The translations under genes were made by a program, and so were the position numbers. Shown here piece by piece: positions 23,764-35,320 of a stretch of 64,000 nucleotides of DNA (its first letter is position 1; every line of letters begins with the position of its first letter). Under the pieces are notes generated by a model. That model was not told the origin of the DNA. It searched no databases and saw only the letters and a program-made list of their open reading frames with translations. Location of the stretch: NCBI GenBank assembly GCA_951812925.1, contig OX638368.1, forward strand, positions 115,839,309 through 115,903,308. Reading direction: 5' to 3'. The stretch is from Calliopum simillimum (Eukaryota > Arthropoda > Insecta > Diptera > Lauxaniidae).

Positions 23764-24108
23764 ATATCTCGTGAGAGAGAGAGAAAACGCAGACAAATGA
23801 GACAGCTACCATTGGAAATAGCATAAAATTTTTCATAAAAAAGTTAATAATAATTTTTTTCGTAAAGATGTTACTTCGGTAGTTTTTTAGCTTTCAAAGT
23901 TTAAAATCATTTTTAAACTTGAGAAAACTGTGTTTAGCTTTAAACCGAAATATTTAGTTTGAAAACGATTTTTAACTATTAAAGCTAAAAAACTACCGAA
24001 GTAACATCTTTCCGAAAAAATTATTGTAAACTTTTTTATGAAAAATTGTATGCTATTTCCAATGGTAGCAGTCTCATTTGTCTGCGTTTTCTCTTTCACG
24101 AGATATGT
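23764..24108. mobile_element. Small foldback element nested in the palindrome's left arm
   Basis: Arms of about 140 bases: 'tatctcgtgagagag...acgcagacaaatgag' pairs with 'ctcatttgtctgcgttttct...cacgagata', and 'ccgaagtaac' pairs near the centre. The uninterrupted right arm reads 'tgtcccatgtacaaaag' at about 26193-26210, confirming an insertion. The exact target duplication could not be decided. Confidence 0.85.
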
Positions 24109-26376
24109 GGGACATTCTTTTACAAATCGAACGGATTTCGGGAAAATTTTTTTTTCGAATTTTTAAATCGGGTAAATTTTTTTATATAGTATTTTCTCAT
24201 CAATTTAGTCGACACGTGTATCGGCATTTTGGCTAAAAAATTTTTTTTTTGCAATTAGAACCATTCAAAGTTTTGGAAAAATCGGATAAAATACAAAAAC
24301 ACCTTGTATTCAAAATGCATTATCTCCGGTTCTACTGAACGGATTAATATAATTTTTTTGACATATTTTTTCTTTTTACAAGAGCTTTTTATATAGCTAT
24401 TTACATCCTTTCTATTTTGTTAATTAACTTGTGGTAATAACAATTTAATTGTTTAAACAATATTTTCATGTTCGCGCCCAACACGAAGAAAATTTTAAAA
24501 AATACTACCTTGTGCGCTGTCCTTTTATCTAAAAAACGCATATCTTAGAAAACTGGACACTTTAATAGATCCAAAGTTATTAAATATCTCACGGTGTTCA
24601 AACGACAGATTTAAATAAAATTTCAAATTACCAATTTCACTGTTCAACGGCAAAAAATTATCTGAGTTCAGACCATGAAATTATTATTCCTTGCTATTTA
24701 CATAAAAGAACTGCATTTACAAAATTTTTCCATCACGTCTCAATTTTCAGATAAATTGACAAATCAAAAATCACGACTTACATCCGCGCGAAATTAAATT
24801 AAAAAATTTTTATCCGTCAGATTTTTTAAAAAAAAATGTCAAACGATTCAGAAAATAGCAACAATTTCAAATCTGAAAAAATTTTTAAATCGGCCCGGCA
24901 GATTTTTTTGTATGCCCGTTTAATTGAGAAAATGTTCTGAAAAAACCATAAACCAACCATCTCTAATTACATAAATCTTGCCTAAATCAATACAAAATTA
25001 AAAAAAACTCTTCACAAGTTTGTGCGTCATTATTTTAACTTTATTTTGATATCAAAAACTTAAGGATTGGACCATGAAAAACCAACTTATTTCCTTTTGA
25101 ACAAAAAATGTACATACAGGAAGTCATACAAGTACTTTCATTTCCAAGTAGTTATGATACAAAAATTCAATAGCTTTTGAATGACTTCCTGTATGTACAT
25201 TTTTTGTTCAAAAGGAAATAAGTTGGTTTTTCATGGTCCAATCCTTAAGTTTTTGATATCAAAATAAAGTTAAAATAATGACGCACAAACTTGTGAAGAG
25301 TTTTTTTTAATTTTGTATTGATTTAGGCAAGATTTATGTAATTAGAGATGGTTGGTTTATGGTTTTTTCAGAACATTTTCTCAATTAAACGGGCATACAA
25401 AAAAATCTGCCGGGCCGATTTAAAAATTTTTTCAGATTTGAAATTGTTGCTATTTTTTGAATCGTTTGACATTTTTTTTTAAAAAATCTGACGGATAAAA
25501 ATTTTTTAATTTAATTTCGCGCGGATGTAAGTCGTGATTTTTGATTTGTCAATTTATCTGAAAATTGAGACGTGATGGAAAAATTTTGTAAATGCAGTTC
25601 TTTTATGTAAATAGCAAGGAATAATAATTTCATGGTCTGAACTCAGATAATTTTTTGCCGTTGAACAGTGAAATTGGTAATTTGAAATTTTATTTAAATC
25701 TGTCGTTTGAACACCGTGAGATATTTAATAACTTTGGATCTATTAAAGTGTCCAGTTTTCTAAGATATGCGTTTTTTAGATAAAAGGACAGCGCACAAGG
25801 TAGTATTTTTTAAAATTTTCTTCGTGTTGGGCGCGAACATGAAAATATTGTTTAAACAATTAAATTGTTATTACCACAAGTTAATTAACAAAATAGAAAG
25901 GATGTAAATAGCTATATAAAAAGCTCTTGTAAAAAGAAAAAATATGTCAAAAAAATTATATTAATCCGTTCAGTAGAACCGGAGATAATGCATTTTGAAT
26001 ACAAGGTGTTTTTGTATTTTATCCGATTTTTCCAAAACTTTGAATGGTTCTAATTGCAAAAAAAAAATTTTTTAGCCAAAATGCCGATACACGTGTCGAC
26101 TAAATTGATGAGAAAATACTATATAAAAAAATTTACCCGATTTAAAAATTCGAAAAAAAAATTTTCCCGAAATCCGTTCGATTTGTAAAAGAATGTCCCA
26201 TGTACAAAAGTGTTTAGAAGAGTACTTTTTTAAACTTAAAACAGAGAAATACGATGCGCCACCAGTAAATATTAATATTATAGGCTCTCCTTGCACCAGA
26301 ATTTTTAGTTTCTATTGTTTTAACAAAAAAACTTGCTGGAAAGCAAAAAAAAAATTATGAAGCAGTCTAGTGTACA

Positions 26377-27902
26377 TACTATCAAATTGCAAAAATTAAA
26401 TTGATGAGCTCGAATTTGTTTGGCATCACCAATTTTGCCATCAAAAAAAAAAAATTTTATTGATTTGATGAGTTTTTGATCGTTAGAATGCTTCTTCAAA
26501 TAATTTGTCGAAAATTTCGCTGATTTGACGAGCGACTTGATGAGTTATTTGAAAATGTGAACGCAAATACATTTTTCTGTATGCGTATTTTCATTTCAAA
26601 AAAAGACTTCAACGAGTGCACGTCGCACAGTGGGGTATTAGATACCAAAACACGCTATTAATTCATCCAGACTATTGAAGGTTATAAAAACTTATTTTTT
26701 TAGTTAATTATGCATAAAAAAGTAGAAAACTTATGCAGTTGTACATTATGTAGTGAAATTTTTTTTTAATAGCAATAAAAAACGGAAATTGAAAATTGTC
26801 ATCAAATTTTTTACGCATTATTCTGGAGTTTTAAGAATTTCTGTCCTTGATGACCCCTAGTGAAATTTTTTGAAGAATATTTTTGTAGAACATTTCAACC
26901 CATTTTAACCAAGTTTTTGGAAAAAAGGGTCAAGAAGACCCATATAAACAGGATATAATGGGTTAAGATGCAATAGAAAATTGTTTCTTGTATAATTTTA
27001 TGATAAACTTATGAAATACAGTTTTTCCAAGATGTAGTTTAAAAGTTTTACAGCAGGCCGAAATATCGAAAATAAGTTTTCTTTAGGTTTTTATCTAAAA
27101 CAACAATATATGAATGATTTTAAATTCGAGATATGATGTTTTTATATATCTTGACTCAAGACAAAAAATTTAATATATCGGATGACTCATTCCGAGCGTT
27201 TCTTAAATCGTAATAAAATCAAAACTGTACTAAGCCGAGATTTTGCATAAAACGGCGACCTCTTAATGACCTTCAAAAATTTTTAAAAACTCAGCGTACT
27301 TCATTGACACCCTCTGCAGATTTTAGGTGGTAATTATCTGTCTTTATGTCTGTATTTAACTTTTTATTTGTTTTTTGCTCCACTTTCATACATATTGGAC
27401 ATGTCAGTTTGCCTTAAAAAAATTAAAATTCCTCCCACCCGCTCAAAAACCCGCAACACTTTTTTTTCATAAAAAGTAACTTAAATATCTACTCTTTATT
27501 AAAATCAAAACATTTTTGTTTGAGCTCACTTTTGGAACGACTATATGTCTATGTATATAGCCAAAATGAACTTAATTTTAAACTAACTAACAAAAAAAAA
27601 AAAATTTAAATATAACAAAATACTTTTCCACAAAACAAAAACCACTTTTGTATTACAAAAATACCTGAACTAAAAGAGTCCATCAAAATTTAAGAAGAAA
27701 AACAAAACAAAAGGAAAAAAAATCATTGCATTGTTGGTGGCTGCACTTGCTTCTTGTGATTATAGCGACTGGAGTTCTCTCACAAAGAGTTTAATAATTC
27801 CGAAGGAGCAAAACATGGCACAACCAAATTTTTAACACTTATTATGGACAGTCTGTAGTTAAAGAAAATCATAACAAGATGAAAACCTTGCACAACCTGG
27901 AA
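26377..27902. other. AT-rich interior of the composite element, no gene seen
   Basis: Repeated 'ttgatga/tttgacgag' phrases at about 26400-26560, then AT-rich sequence. Some may be remains of the hAT's own internal region. I could not recognise transposase coding here. Confidence 0.4.
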
Positions 27903-27911
27903 TACTTTAAC

Positions 27912-28491
27912 GGCTCCCGGAAATAACGCCATAGGAAATAACGCCAGAAAATTTTTTGGAAATAACGCCAGAAATTTTCTGGCATTAATTTTTGGAAATA
28001 AAGCCAAAAACTGATTAGGAAACAACGCCAGACTTTTTGGAAATAATGCCAAAGGAAATAACGCCATAGGAAATAACGCCAGAAAATTTTTTGGAAATAA
28101 GGCCAGAAAAATCTGCATACAAAATTCTGGCGTTATTTCCATTTTGTTTTGGAAATAAAACCCAAAATTAACTAGGAAATAACGCCAGAAAAGTTTTTGG
28201 CTTTATTTCCAAAACAAAATGGAAATAACGTCAGAATTTTGTATGACAATTTTTCTTGCGTTATTTCAAAACTATTTTCTGGCGTTATTTCCTATGGCGT
28301 TATTTCCTTTTTCTAAAAAACAATATTTTTGGAAATAACGCCATAATTTTTGGAAATAACGCCAGAAAAGTTTTTGGCTTTATTTCCAAATTAAAATGGA
28401 AATAACGCCAGGATTTTGTATGAAGATTTTTCTGGCGTTATTTCCAAAAAATTTTCTGGCGTTATTTCCTATGGCGTTATTTCAGGGAGCC
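27912..28491. mobile_element. Mutator-like foldback built of GGAAATAACGCC units
   Basis: Ends GGCTCCCGGAAATAACGCC at 27912 and GGCGTTATTTCAGGGAGCC at 28491. The flanking nonamer TACTTTAAC is identical at 27903-27911 and 28492-28500, and 9-bp duplications are typical of Mutator-like elements. The interior is a run of about twenty units of the form ggaaataacgcc + agaaaatttttt, in forward orientation in the left half and mostly inverted in the right. A 120-codon frame of LALFPKNF-type repeats on the minus strand is a by-product of this structure, not a gene. Confidence 0.88.
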
Positions 28492-28500
28492 TACTTTAAC

Positions 28501-29084
28501 TCCACTTGAATAATAAAAAACCCTAATTTTTTAACACATACTTATTTAATATACATAAAACAAATTTTTTTAACATTAACTCAAAAAAGCTTTAATGTAG
28601 TAAGAACCTCAATTACCTGAAATTAAAGGTTCCATTAAAATTTTTTCCACAAAAAACTTTTTTTTAAATAAAAATATACTTTAAAAAAGCCAAAAAATTC
28701 AAATTTTTCACAGCGCGCGAACGAAAGCAAAAAAGTTGATTTTCAACCGCATATAACTTTTTTACTAGTAATGTTAGGTCAACAATTTTTATTGTTTGTG
28801 ACGCAGAATTTAATTATCTTTAAAACGGTATCAAAAAAAGCTGGTACTTCAAAAAAATTTTTTTTCAATTAAATGCGTAAAAGCGCATACAATACCCCTT
28901 TATGCGTCGCTTGAATGATGAAAGTAAAGAGGAATATTATTTTTTTTTTTTTATATACTATAAGGCTTGTTTTCATTATTTAAAGTAAGGCTGTGGTTGA
29001 AAGATCCGAAAAAAATTTTAAATCGGCCCGACAGACTTTTTTTATGCCCGTTTTATTGAGAAAATGTTCTGAAAAAACCAAAAA
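28501..29084. other. Composite hAT interior, noncoding
   Basis: AT-rich stretch with T-runs. 28993-29085 carries a fragment homologous to the arms of the 22676-26376 palindrome ('taaatcggcccgacagac...gagaaaatgttctgaaaaaacca'). Confidence 0.5.
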
Positions 29085-29551
29085 TCAATCAATCAATAAT
29101 CAATTTCGAGAATCTCTACCGAAAATTCACGAATGCCTTGACGATATATCTTCGTGGAAGTACCTTCAGACTGCTGCAAAGGCAAAGATATTAAAATCTG
29201 CTATATCTGACTCTGGCTTTCTTGTGTCGACCGTTTGCTTATCAGAAGTACTTTGTTGCACTTTGCCATTAAGTCGTTTTTTTTTTTCAAAAATCAAAAA
29301 TCGATCTAAAATCAGCACGTGATATGCTCAATGATGTTTTAAAGATTTTGAATCGAAAGCGCGAAAAATGTGATAAAACGTTTTCAAGTTTGTATGACGA
29401 AATTCGAGGCATTGCTACTGAACTCGGTATAGAAATGAAACTTCCTCGGCTAGCGCAAAAGCAACGAAATCGAGCAAATTATCCATATCAAAATCCTCAG
29501 GACTATTTTAGACGATCTATGTACATACCGATAATCGACGCCATGAAATGA
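29085..29551 (+). pseudogene. hAT-type transposase C-terminal remnant (frameshifted)
   Basis: Two consecutive frames separated by a one-base shift in a T-run near 29280. The first contains FRESLPKIHECLDDISSW...LVSTVCLSEVLCCTLPLSR. The second has DMLNDVLKILNRKREKCDKTFSSL...ELGIEMKLPR...NPQDYFRRSMYIPIIDAM. This resembles the region before the C-terminal dimerisation domain in zinc-finger/hAT transposases of the ZMYM/TTF group. It ends with a stop about 145 bases inside the right terminal repeat, as expected for this family. The N-terminal and catalytic parts were not found. Family assignment is from memory of conserved text. Confidence 0.7.
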
Positions 29552-29695
29552 TTTAATTTTCGTATATAAAATTAAAAAATAATTAAATATGAAAAGTTTT
29601 GTACTGTCTACATTTTTGCGCCTACATGGTTATTATTATTATCTAGAAATGTGGTCAATCGCCCCCCCCTCTTGACAGTGCTGGATCCGCCACTG

Positions 29696-29703
29696 CAACT
29701 TTT
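29696..29703. repeat. Right 8-bp target-site duplication of the composite hAT
   Basis: CAACTTTT immediately after the right terminal repeat, identical to 21685-21692. Confidence 0.88.
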
Positions 29704-30229
29704 GAGGAAGTTTATTACACAGCACAACAATGATTTTGTTGCAGGGCAGCTGAAGGTAATTTCTGAAGGAACTTTTGGCGTAAAATCCAAATCTGAGTTC
29801 AGGCTTTGCCCATCCTCTCTAGTTTCTGAGATATTTGAGGTTGAAGCGACGAGCACGAATATTTTTGAGGTGCGATGCAGATTTCACAAATTGCTTTTTA
29901 TATTTTTTTACTTAATTCATCACATAGTACTACTCTTTCTCTTCAAAATGAACTCTTAAAAAGTGTCGTACAATGCTTTCTTCAAAAGCTTTGGTCGTTT
30001 TAGACTGCTTCGGGTTAGTCGTTATATAGGATTTCATGATATCATCTAGTTCGGCCATAGGTTTTGAAGGAAACATCGTACGAAACTTTTTAAAAGCTCA
30101 TTTTGAAGAGAAAAAAGATTTGCGGAGACAGCATCTAACCTCGAAAATAACCGTAATCAGGTTTTTAACCTCGAATATCTTAAAATCTAGAGCTGAAAAA
30201 TTTACTTATACTAGAGCAAAAGTTGGAGT
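29704..30229. other. Noncoding or very decayed coding, not recognised
   Basis: More complex than the AT-rich surroundings ('ggcagctgaaggtaatttctgaaggaac', 'ggtttttaacctcgaatatc'). No domain could be recognised in any frame, so I leave it unassigned. Confidence 0.3.
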
Positions 30230-31095
30230 CCATAATACATGATCCATAATCTGTCCTTTATGTTCTATTGACAATGACACTGTGCATTATTTATGGGGTT
30301 ATCCGAGTCCAAACAACTTTTTGATTGCTGTTCCTGAAAGTTCATGATGTTGCTAGCAAAAACATACTTGGCTCTAGGTCGGATTTAATGGCACTATATA
30401 AATAGGGTTCAAACTGGCTTCTTCAAAGCTTCTTCGGCTACATCTCGTAAACCGTTCGATATTTTGTTTTTTTATCTTCAACAAAGTTTTAGCCATTGAC
30501 AAAAGGAAAGAAAATGTTACACAAACTGATCAAAAAAAATTGCATCTGGTTCCTCAAAATCACAAAAATACAAAACTAAAGTGGAGAACTCTTAAGAGGA
30601 TCGAGTGCTTTTTGATACCGTTTTGTGCCTCAATTTCTACGAATATCTTTTTTCGTTATTCGAAAATTCACTTCGGATAAAAAAATATTTTTTGCCTAAT
30701 TTACCAAAAACTGAGCTCAGATTCTTTTAGAAAGAACCCCCGTCCAGTTAAAACATGTTTTTTCATATTTATAACGGTTTCGTGGTGAAATGGAAACTGA
30801 AATTGTTCTTTCTATCACGTCAGGATCCTGAGTTATCCTTGCTTAAAAGTGCAAAAAATACTATTTTATATATGGTCTATGTATGGCTCATAATATTTGG
30901 TCTATGATGTGTCTGCTATGGACTATGGTCCATAACCTACAATTCTTGTAGCACAAAATACAAAAAAAAACCCACTTCAATATGCCTTTTTCTAAAATCT
31001 GGGACATATATGAAAATCCTCGACATTTCCGGGATGATTTCAAATACGGATGAGAGGGAAAAATCCAGAATTATCCTGCAAAATCCGGGACATTT
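30230..31095. repeat. Second copy of the TATGGTC / CCGGGA repeat family
   Basis: 'ccataatacatgatccataatctgtcctttatg' at 30230 and 'atatggtctatg...ggtccataac' at 30868-30930 match the 1330-2110 minisatellite with far fewer units. These are followed by an A-run and then 'tctgggacatatatgaaaatcc...ttccgggatg...aatccagaattatcctgcaaaatccgggacat', matching 2165-2275. Confidence 0.7.
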
Positions 31096-32599
31096 GATCG
31101 CACTTGTATGTAATTTCACTCATCCTTTCTTAGCCTTGCCAATTATTTTCAAATTTATTCTACTGAACAATATTCATTTACTGTCAATAGAAAGTTCAGA
31201 CAATTTTTGACTACCATAAGCGTGTTGGATTCCATTTCGAAATATAATTTGGGGGAAAAATTTTAAATGCGTGCATGTGACTTATCTAGGAAAAGAATTT
31301 TCACTTCATTAAAATGAATGGCATGCGTTTTCAAAATAATAAAGATTACTTTATCCGAAAAGAACCTTCAAAAAAATTCTCTGAGCTAAAAAGAGACAAA
31401 AAAAAAACAACACCAAGAACAGCCACAAACTTGGCCAAAACTAAAAGAAAAATTGCTATACAAGCCTCACCTGCCAGTTTATAGTGTAAACTTGGGCAGT
31501 CGCTGTTAAATAGGTTGGAATTAGTTAAGGCCAAAAAAAAAAAAAAAAACTGAGGCGGCTATACTTAGCCAAGTTGAAAGAAAGAAAAAGAAAGGAAAAC
31601 AAAAATAATGCAAAATAAAATAGCGTGTCAAGTCAAGAACAAAATACAAAATTAGAAAATGGTAAAAAAAAATGAAATTAACTTTAGTAAAATTAAATGG
31701 AGGCCCGCAGTGCCAAAAGTCATTGATATGGAAAATAGTGCATATATACGTTTATAGAATGAATATACAAACAAATACACGTGAACAAATATAAGTACGT
31801 GAAATTTACTTTTTTTTTAACTAAAATAGCTGTCTGTTTGTTTCAAATAAAAGGAATGTTCAGATATTTGGCTAACGGCCAAAAGAAGGGTCTCTTCTTT
31901 TGTCTACGTCAGCGGGTTAAATAGTAAAAGAGAAAAAAATAAAAATTTAGGCGCCCGAATAGAGGTAGCGAGTATGACAGCAGGAGCTTCATTGAGAAAG
32001 ATTGGCAGACAGTCGAATGAACGGACGTACAGAGAAAGAAGCGCGCACATATGGTCTAACTGGTCATATACTCTTATATGACATACAGTAGTGCCATGTT
32101 TAGGTTGAATCGAAAACGGAAAATATAAAAGGTTTTTAGGGAAAACACTTGATACGCTTGGTTTGCAGTACAATACAAAAAGCGGACTTTTGCTTTCATT
32201 TCTTTTGTTTCATTTAAGGATCACCACACATTGTTTCGCTTGCAATTTAAGTCAAATTTTCGCTAGGGGTGGTACTTTAAATATGCAGCTACAAAATCTG
32301 TTTTGTGTAATATAAACTATTACATAATGTAGGACCAACAACTGCGCACCAAAATATAATAAATAATGTATCGTATCCTTTGAATGTTTTGCATATCCAA
32401 AGCGTCTTTGTAGGTGCGCCTGTGGTGTTAATTGTCACACTTGGTTTTAGAAAAAAAAAGCAGCATTTAGGTACGAATTTGCATTTTTTTGAAAACATTG
32501 CAATATTATTACATCCATTTCATTTTATCAAATAATTTTTGAACAATTTTAAATGCCTTTTTAGTGTTCAAACAAAAAACTAAGTAAACATTTCTTATA
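31096..32599. other. Noncoding, low-repeat host-like stretch
   Basis: No gene seen. 31560-32240 looks unique and mixed in composition, with cacgtg near 31780 and gcgcgcac near 32042. It is possibly regulatory; nothing specific is provable. Confidence 0.35.
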
Positions 32600-32600
32600 A

Positions 32601-33110
32601 GTTTTGCTTTTTAAGGATTTTGCCCTTAATTTATATGTCCAGAAAAAAAAAAAATTTTTTCTGGGATATAAATCCGATTAAATTTTTTCACTGGAATTAT
32701 ATTAATTTGTGCACAAGAAATAACATGTGAAAAACTCATTGTGGAGTCGTGTACGTAGAAAAAGTTATTCAAGGTATACGTCGTGAAAATTAGTTTTTTG
32801 CAAAAATCTTAGTAACACTATTCGCTGGAGAAAATTTCTGCTAAAAACTGGGAGAATTTCTTAAAGTTTTTGCTTTCTAAGGATTTCGCTCTTAATTTCT
32901 AAGTCCAGAAAAAGATTGATTTTTTCTGGAAAGTAATTCCGATTAAATTTTTTCACTGGAATTATATTAACTAGTGCATAAGAAATAGCGTGTGAAAAGC
33001 TCATTGTGGAGTCGTGTACGTAGAAAAAGTTATTTAAGGTCATAGGTCGTGAAAATCAGTTTTTTGCAAAAATCTTAGTAACACTTATCGCTAGAGAAAA
33101 ATGCTCATGC
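32601..33110. repeat. Two tandem copies of a ~265-bp unit
   Basis: Copy 1 starts 'gttttgctttttaaggatttt' at 32601; copy 2 starts 'gtttttgctttctaaggattt' at about 32866. Shared inner text includes 'cactggaattatattaa', 'ctcattgtggagtcgtgtacg' and 'gcaaaaatcttagtaacact'. Copies differ by point changes and small indels. A diverged relative sits at about 53930-54170. Confidence 0.85.
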
Positions 33111-33211
33111 ACGTTTTTGTAACTGAAGAAATTTCCTGCTAAAAACTTGAAGAATTGGTTTTGTTCGACTCTTAGTTTAGGAGATACCTCAATGAAAGTA
33201 GTTGTCACGTA

Positions 33212-33609
33212 TACAAGTTGGGTAGAAATCAGTAGAAAATCAAAAAATTAAAAATTTCTGGGGCTATTCTGAACAACTTTTTTCTTTGCCATTTTTCTCA
33301 ATTTCAAAATACACAATGGCGGATGCAATATGGCGGACGAAAATTCAAATAATGGCTCGGCTTGGATGAATCTCGGTACTTAAGCATACTGTACGTTGCT
33401 AATTACAAAAAAATGCTTTATCGTTACCGCGGATACTGCTGAGGGGAGGGACTACGGGGCGTCTATGAAATACCGCATTGGTTCACTTTAAAATCAAATA
33501 ATTCTGTTGGTTTTGCGAATTTCGAAAAATGCCAAAGAAAAAAGTTGTTTCGAATAGTCCTAGGGATCTTAAATTATTTGATATTCTACTGATTTTTACC
33601 CGCCCTGTA
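33212..33609. mobile_element. Foldback MITE of the TA-type 'GGGTAGAAATCA' family, copy 2
   Basis: Left TACAAGTTGGGTAGAAATCA and right TGATTTTTACCCGCCCTGTA are inverted. Flanking TA dinucleotides fit a Tc1/mariner-type duplication. Inside lie 'atggcggatgcaatatggcgga', shared with the 9240-9545 units, and a GC-rich centre near 33430. Confidence 0.8.
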
Positions 33610-35312
33610 CATTCCGCTTAAAAGTGTATCACAACATTTATATTTTCAAATTGCTATAACTCATTAACGTTGATTCGCATTTTATAAAGTAACATGATCT
33701 TTTTTATGTAGAATTACTTTTTTTTTTTTGCTCTGTAAATAATGTTACGCTAAGTAGATATTCAATAAACACCGATATTTTGATATCTTAGTCCATGTTG
33801 GTTTTTATTGAATATCTCCTTAACTATAAATCGCATCGAAACAATATTAAAAATATTTTTATTGGAAATCTTTTGAGGTAATAGACCAATTTTTCTGTAG
33901 AAATCAGCGTTAGCGAGATTTTTACAAAACATTGATTTTCGCGACATATGAACTTGAATAACTTTTTTAGAGCACGTGTTTTTACAATGGACTTCCAGGC
34001 ACGCTGAGAATACCAGCAGGGATCGCTTGTATACATCGAGAACAGATACGGACTAGACCGACTAACTCACAGATAAGTGAGCAGTAATGTTCTAGACAGC
34101 CTCTTGACGTAATACTTCGTAGTTCCAGGAGGAGCAACCCATCCTGACGCACGCAAGAAATAAATATAATTCCGATGAAAAGAATTCACTTGGAATTACT
34201 TTGCAAAACGGCTGCTTTGTTCGACAATATTTTTCTGAGATGTTCTATGTTAATTTTTCGACTTTTATTTGTACTTTTCGAAATGAAAAATGTTTTGGTT
34301 ATGAGTTCGAAAATTTCACTGCATTTTAGTTAATAAAATTTTCCATACAAAAAAAATTCCCTACATTAAATTTTTCATTTATCACCATAGGGAAAAAAAT
34401 AATTTTATTTTTATCTTCCAAATAAATGTCTTTTTGACCTCAAAAAGCAATTCGTCAGTGTTTAGAAAAAAAAAAACTGCAAAAAAACGAACCTTTAATA
34501 ACAAAACACTAACAATACTAAAGACAACTGCAACAACAACAACAACATTACAATAACAAAAACAGCAACAACAATGTGCGGGTAAAAATTGTCATGATGA
34601 TATTTCAACTTAAGTTTTTCATATATATAAATCAAACGACAAACAAAATACACGCGAACTTTTTGGCGTTTTTAATATATTAAGAAAACAACAACAACAA
34701 CAACAATAAAATAAAAACACAACAAAAGTAATGAAAACGACATTCAAGTCATAAGTATGAAAAAGGCCTGAAAAACGTAGTTGTATAATGGCACTATTTA
34801 AGTGGCAACCATATTGTACAATAAGTGCCGTTCCACATTTGTTTACTTTTTGAATTTATATGTATTATGGAAAAAGAAAATAACCTAAAAAACTAAAATA
34901 AAGGACAATAAAATAAAAATAAAGAAAAAAAAAAAAAAATTGAAAAAGGAAATTCCATACGAAAATTATTTTCTTGAAATGAAGTGCATGATAAGTTTAA
35001 ATCCATTTCCGTTTAGGTTTTTTTTAATGACAAAAAGCATTTCATATCATATGTACAAGTGTGTGCCTTTAGTTGGTTCAGTAAGTACATTGCACGAGGT
35101 GTAGTATATACATACATTCATAAGTATATATTCATGGACAGTAGCGGATCCAAGATTAATCTTTGGAGTGTGGATTTTTATAAAGATTTTTGAAGTTACT
35201 TGATCTTCTGAGTAAGCGCTACAAAATATATCTGTTCTCCATGATGCATACGGCTTCAATTGAAAATGGATCTTAGAATATATGTATGTTCAACCAGAAA
35301 AAATTCCCTACA
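33610..35312. other. Noncoding; short palindrome and host-like CAA-rich stretch
   Basis: 33762-33826 has 'gatattcaataaacacc' mirrored by 'ggtttttattgaatatc'. 34000-34160 is GC-richer but unrecognised. 34500-34720 contains two CAACAACAACAA microsatellites in unique-looking DNA. No gene. Confidence 0.4.
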
Positions 35313-35320
35313 GTCCAAAC

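Larger units (their letters stand above)
22676..26376. mobile_element. Large palindrome (arms ~1.2 kb) interrupted by two nested elements
   Basis: Outer ends 'tgtacactagactgcttcat' and 'atgaagcagtctagtgtaca' pair. The arms meet at aagtcat (25127) and atgactt (25181), leaving a loop of about 53 bases. The right arm is about 1196 bases. The left arm is 2452, but falls to about 1205 after removing the 894-bp element with its 8-bp duplication (22809-23710) and the about 345-bp foldback (23764-24108). The arms look nearly identical over hundreds of bases by eye, indicating recent origin or gene conversion. No transposase recognised. A short copy of arm sequence ('aaatcggcccg.cagattttttt...atgcccgtt') occurs at 29010-29085. 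Confidence 0.88.
21693..29695. mobile_element. Composite hAT-like element, 8.0 kb, with nested insertions
   Basis: Terminal inverted repeats are CATTGGCGGATCCAG at 21693 and CTGGATCCGCCACTG ending 29695. Sub-terminal C/G runs follow (gatcgcccccccc / aatcgcccccccc). The flanking octamer CAACTTTT is identical on both sides (21685-21692 and 29696-29703), the 8-bp duplication expected of hAT elements. A hAT-type transposase C-terminal remnant lies just inside the right end. The interior is mostly later insertions: a 663-bp inverted-repeat element, a 3.7-kb palindrome and a Mutator-like foldback. The element's own sequence is therefore probably only 2-3 kb. Confidence 0.88.

Noticed and set aside
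27780..28142. 120-codon frame with LALFPKNF repeats
   Set aside because: Product of the repeated GGAAATAACGCC units inside the Mutator-like foldback.
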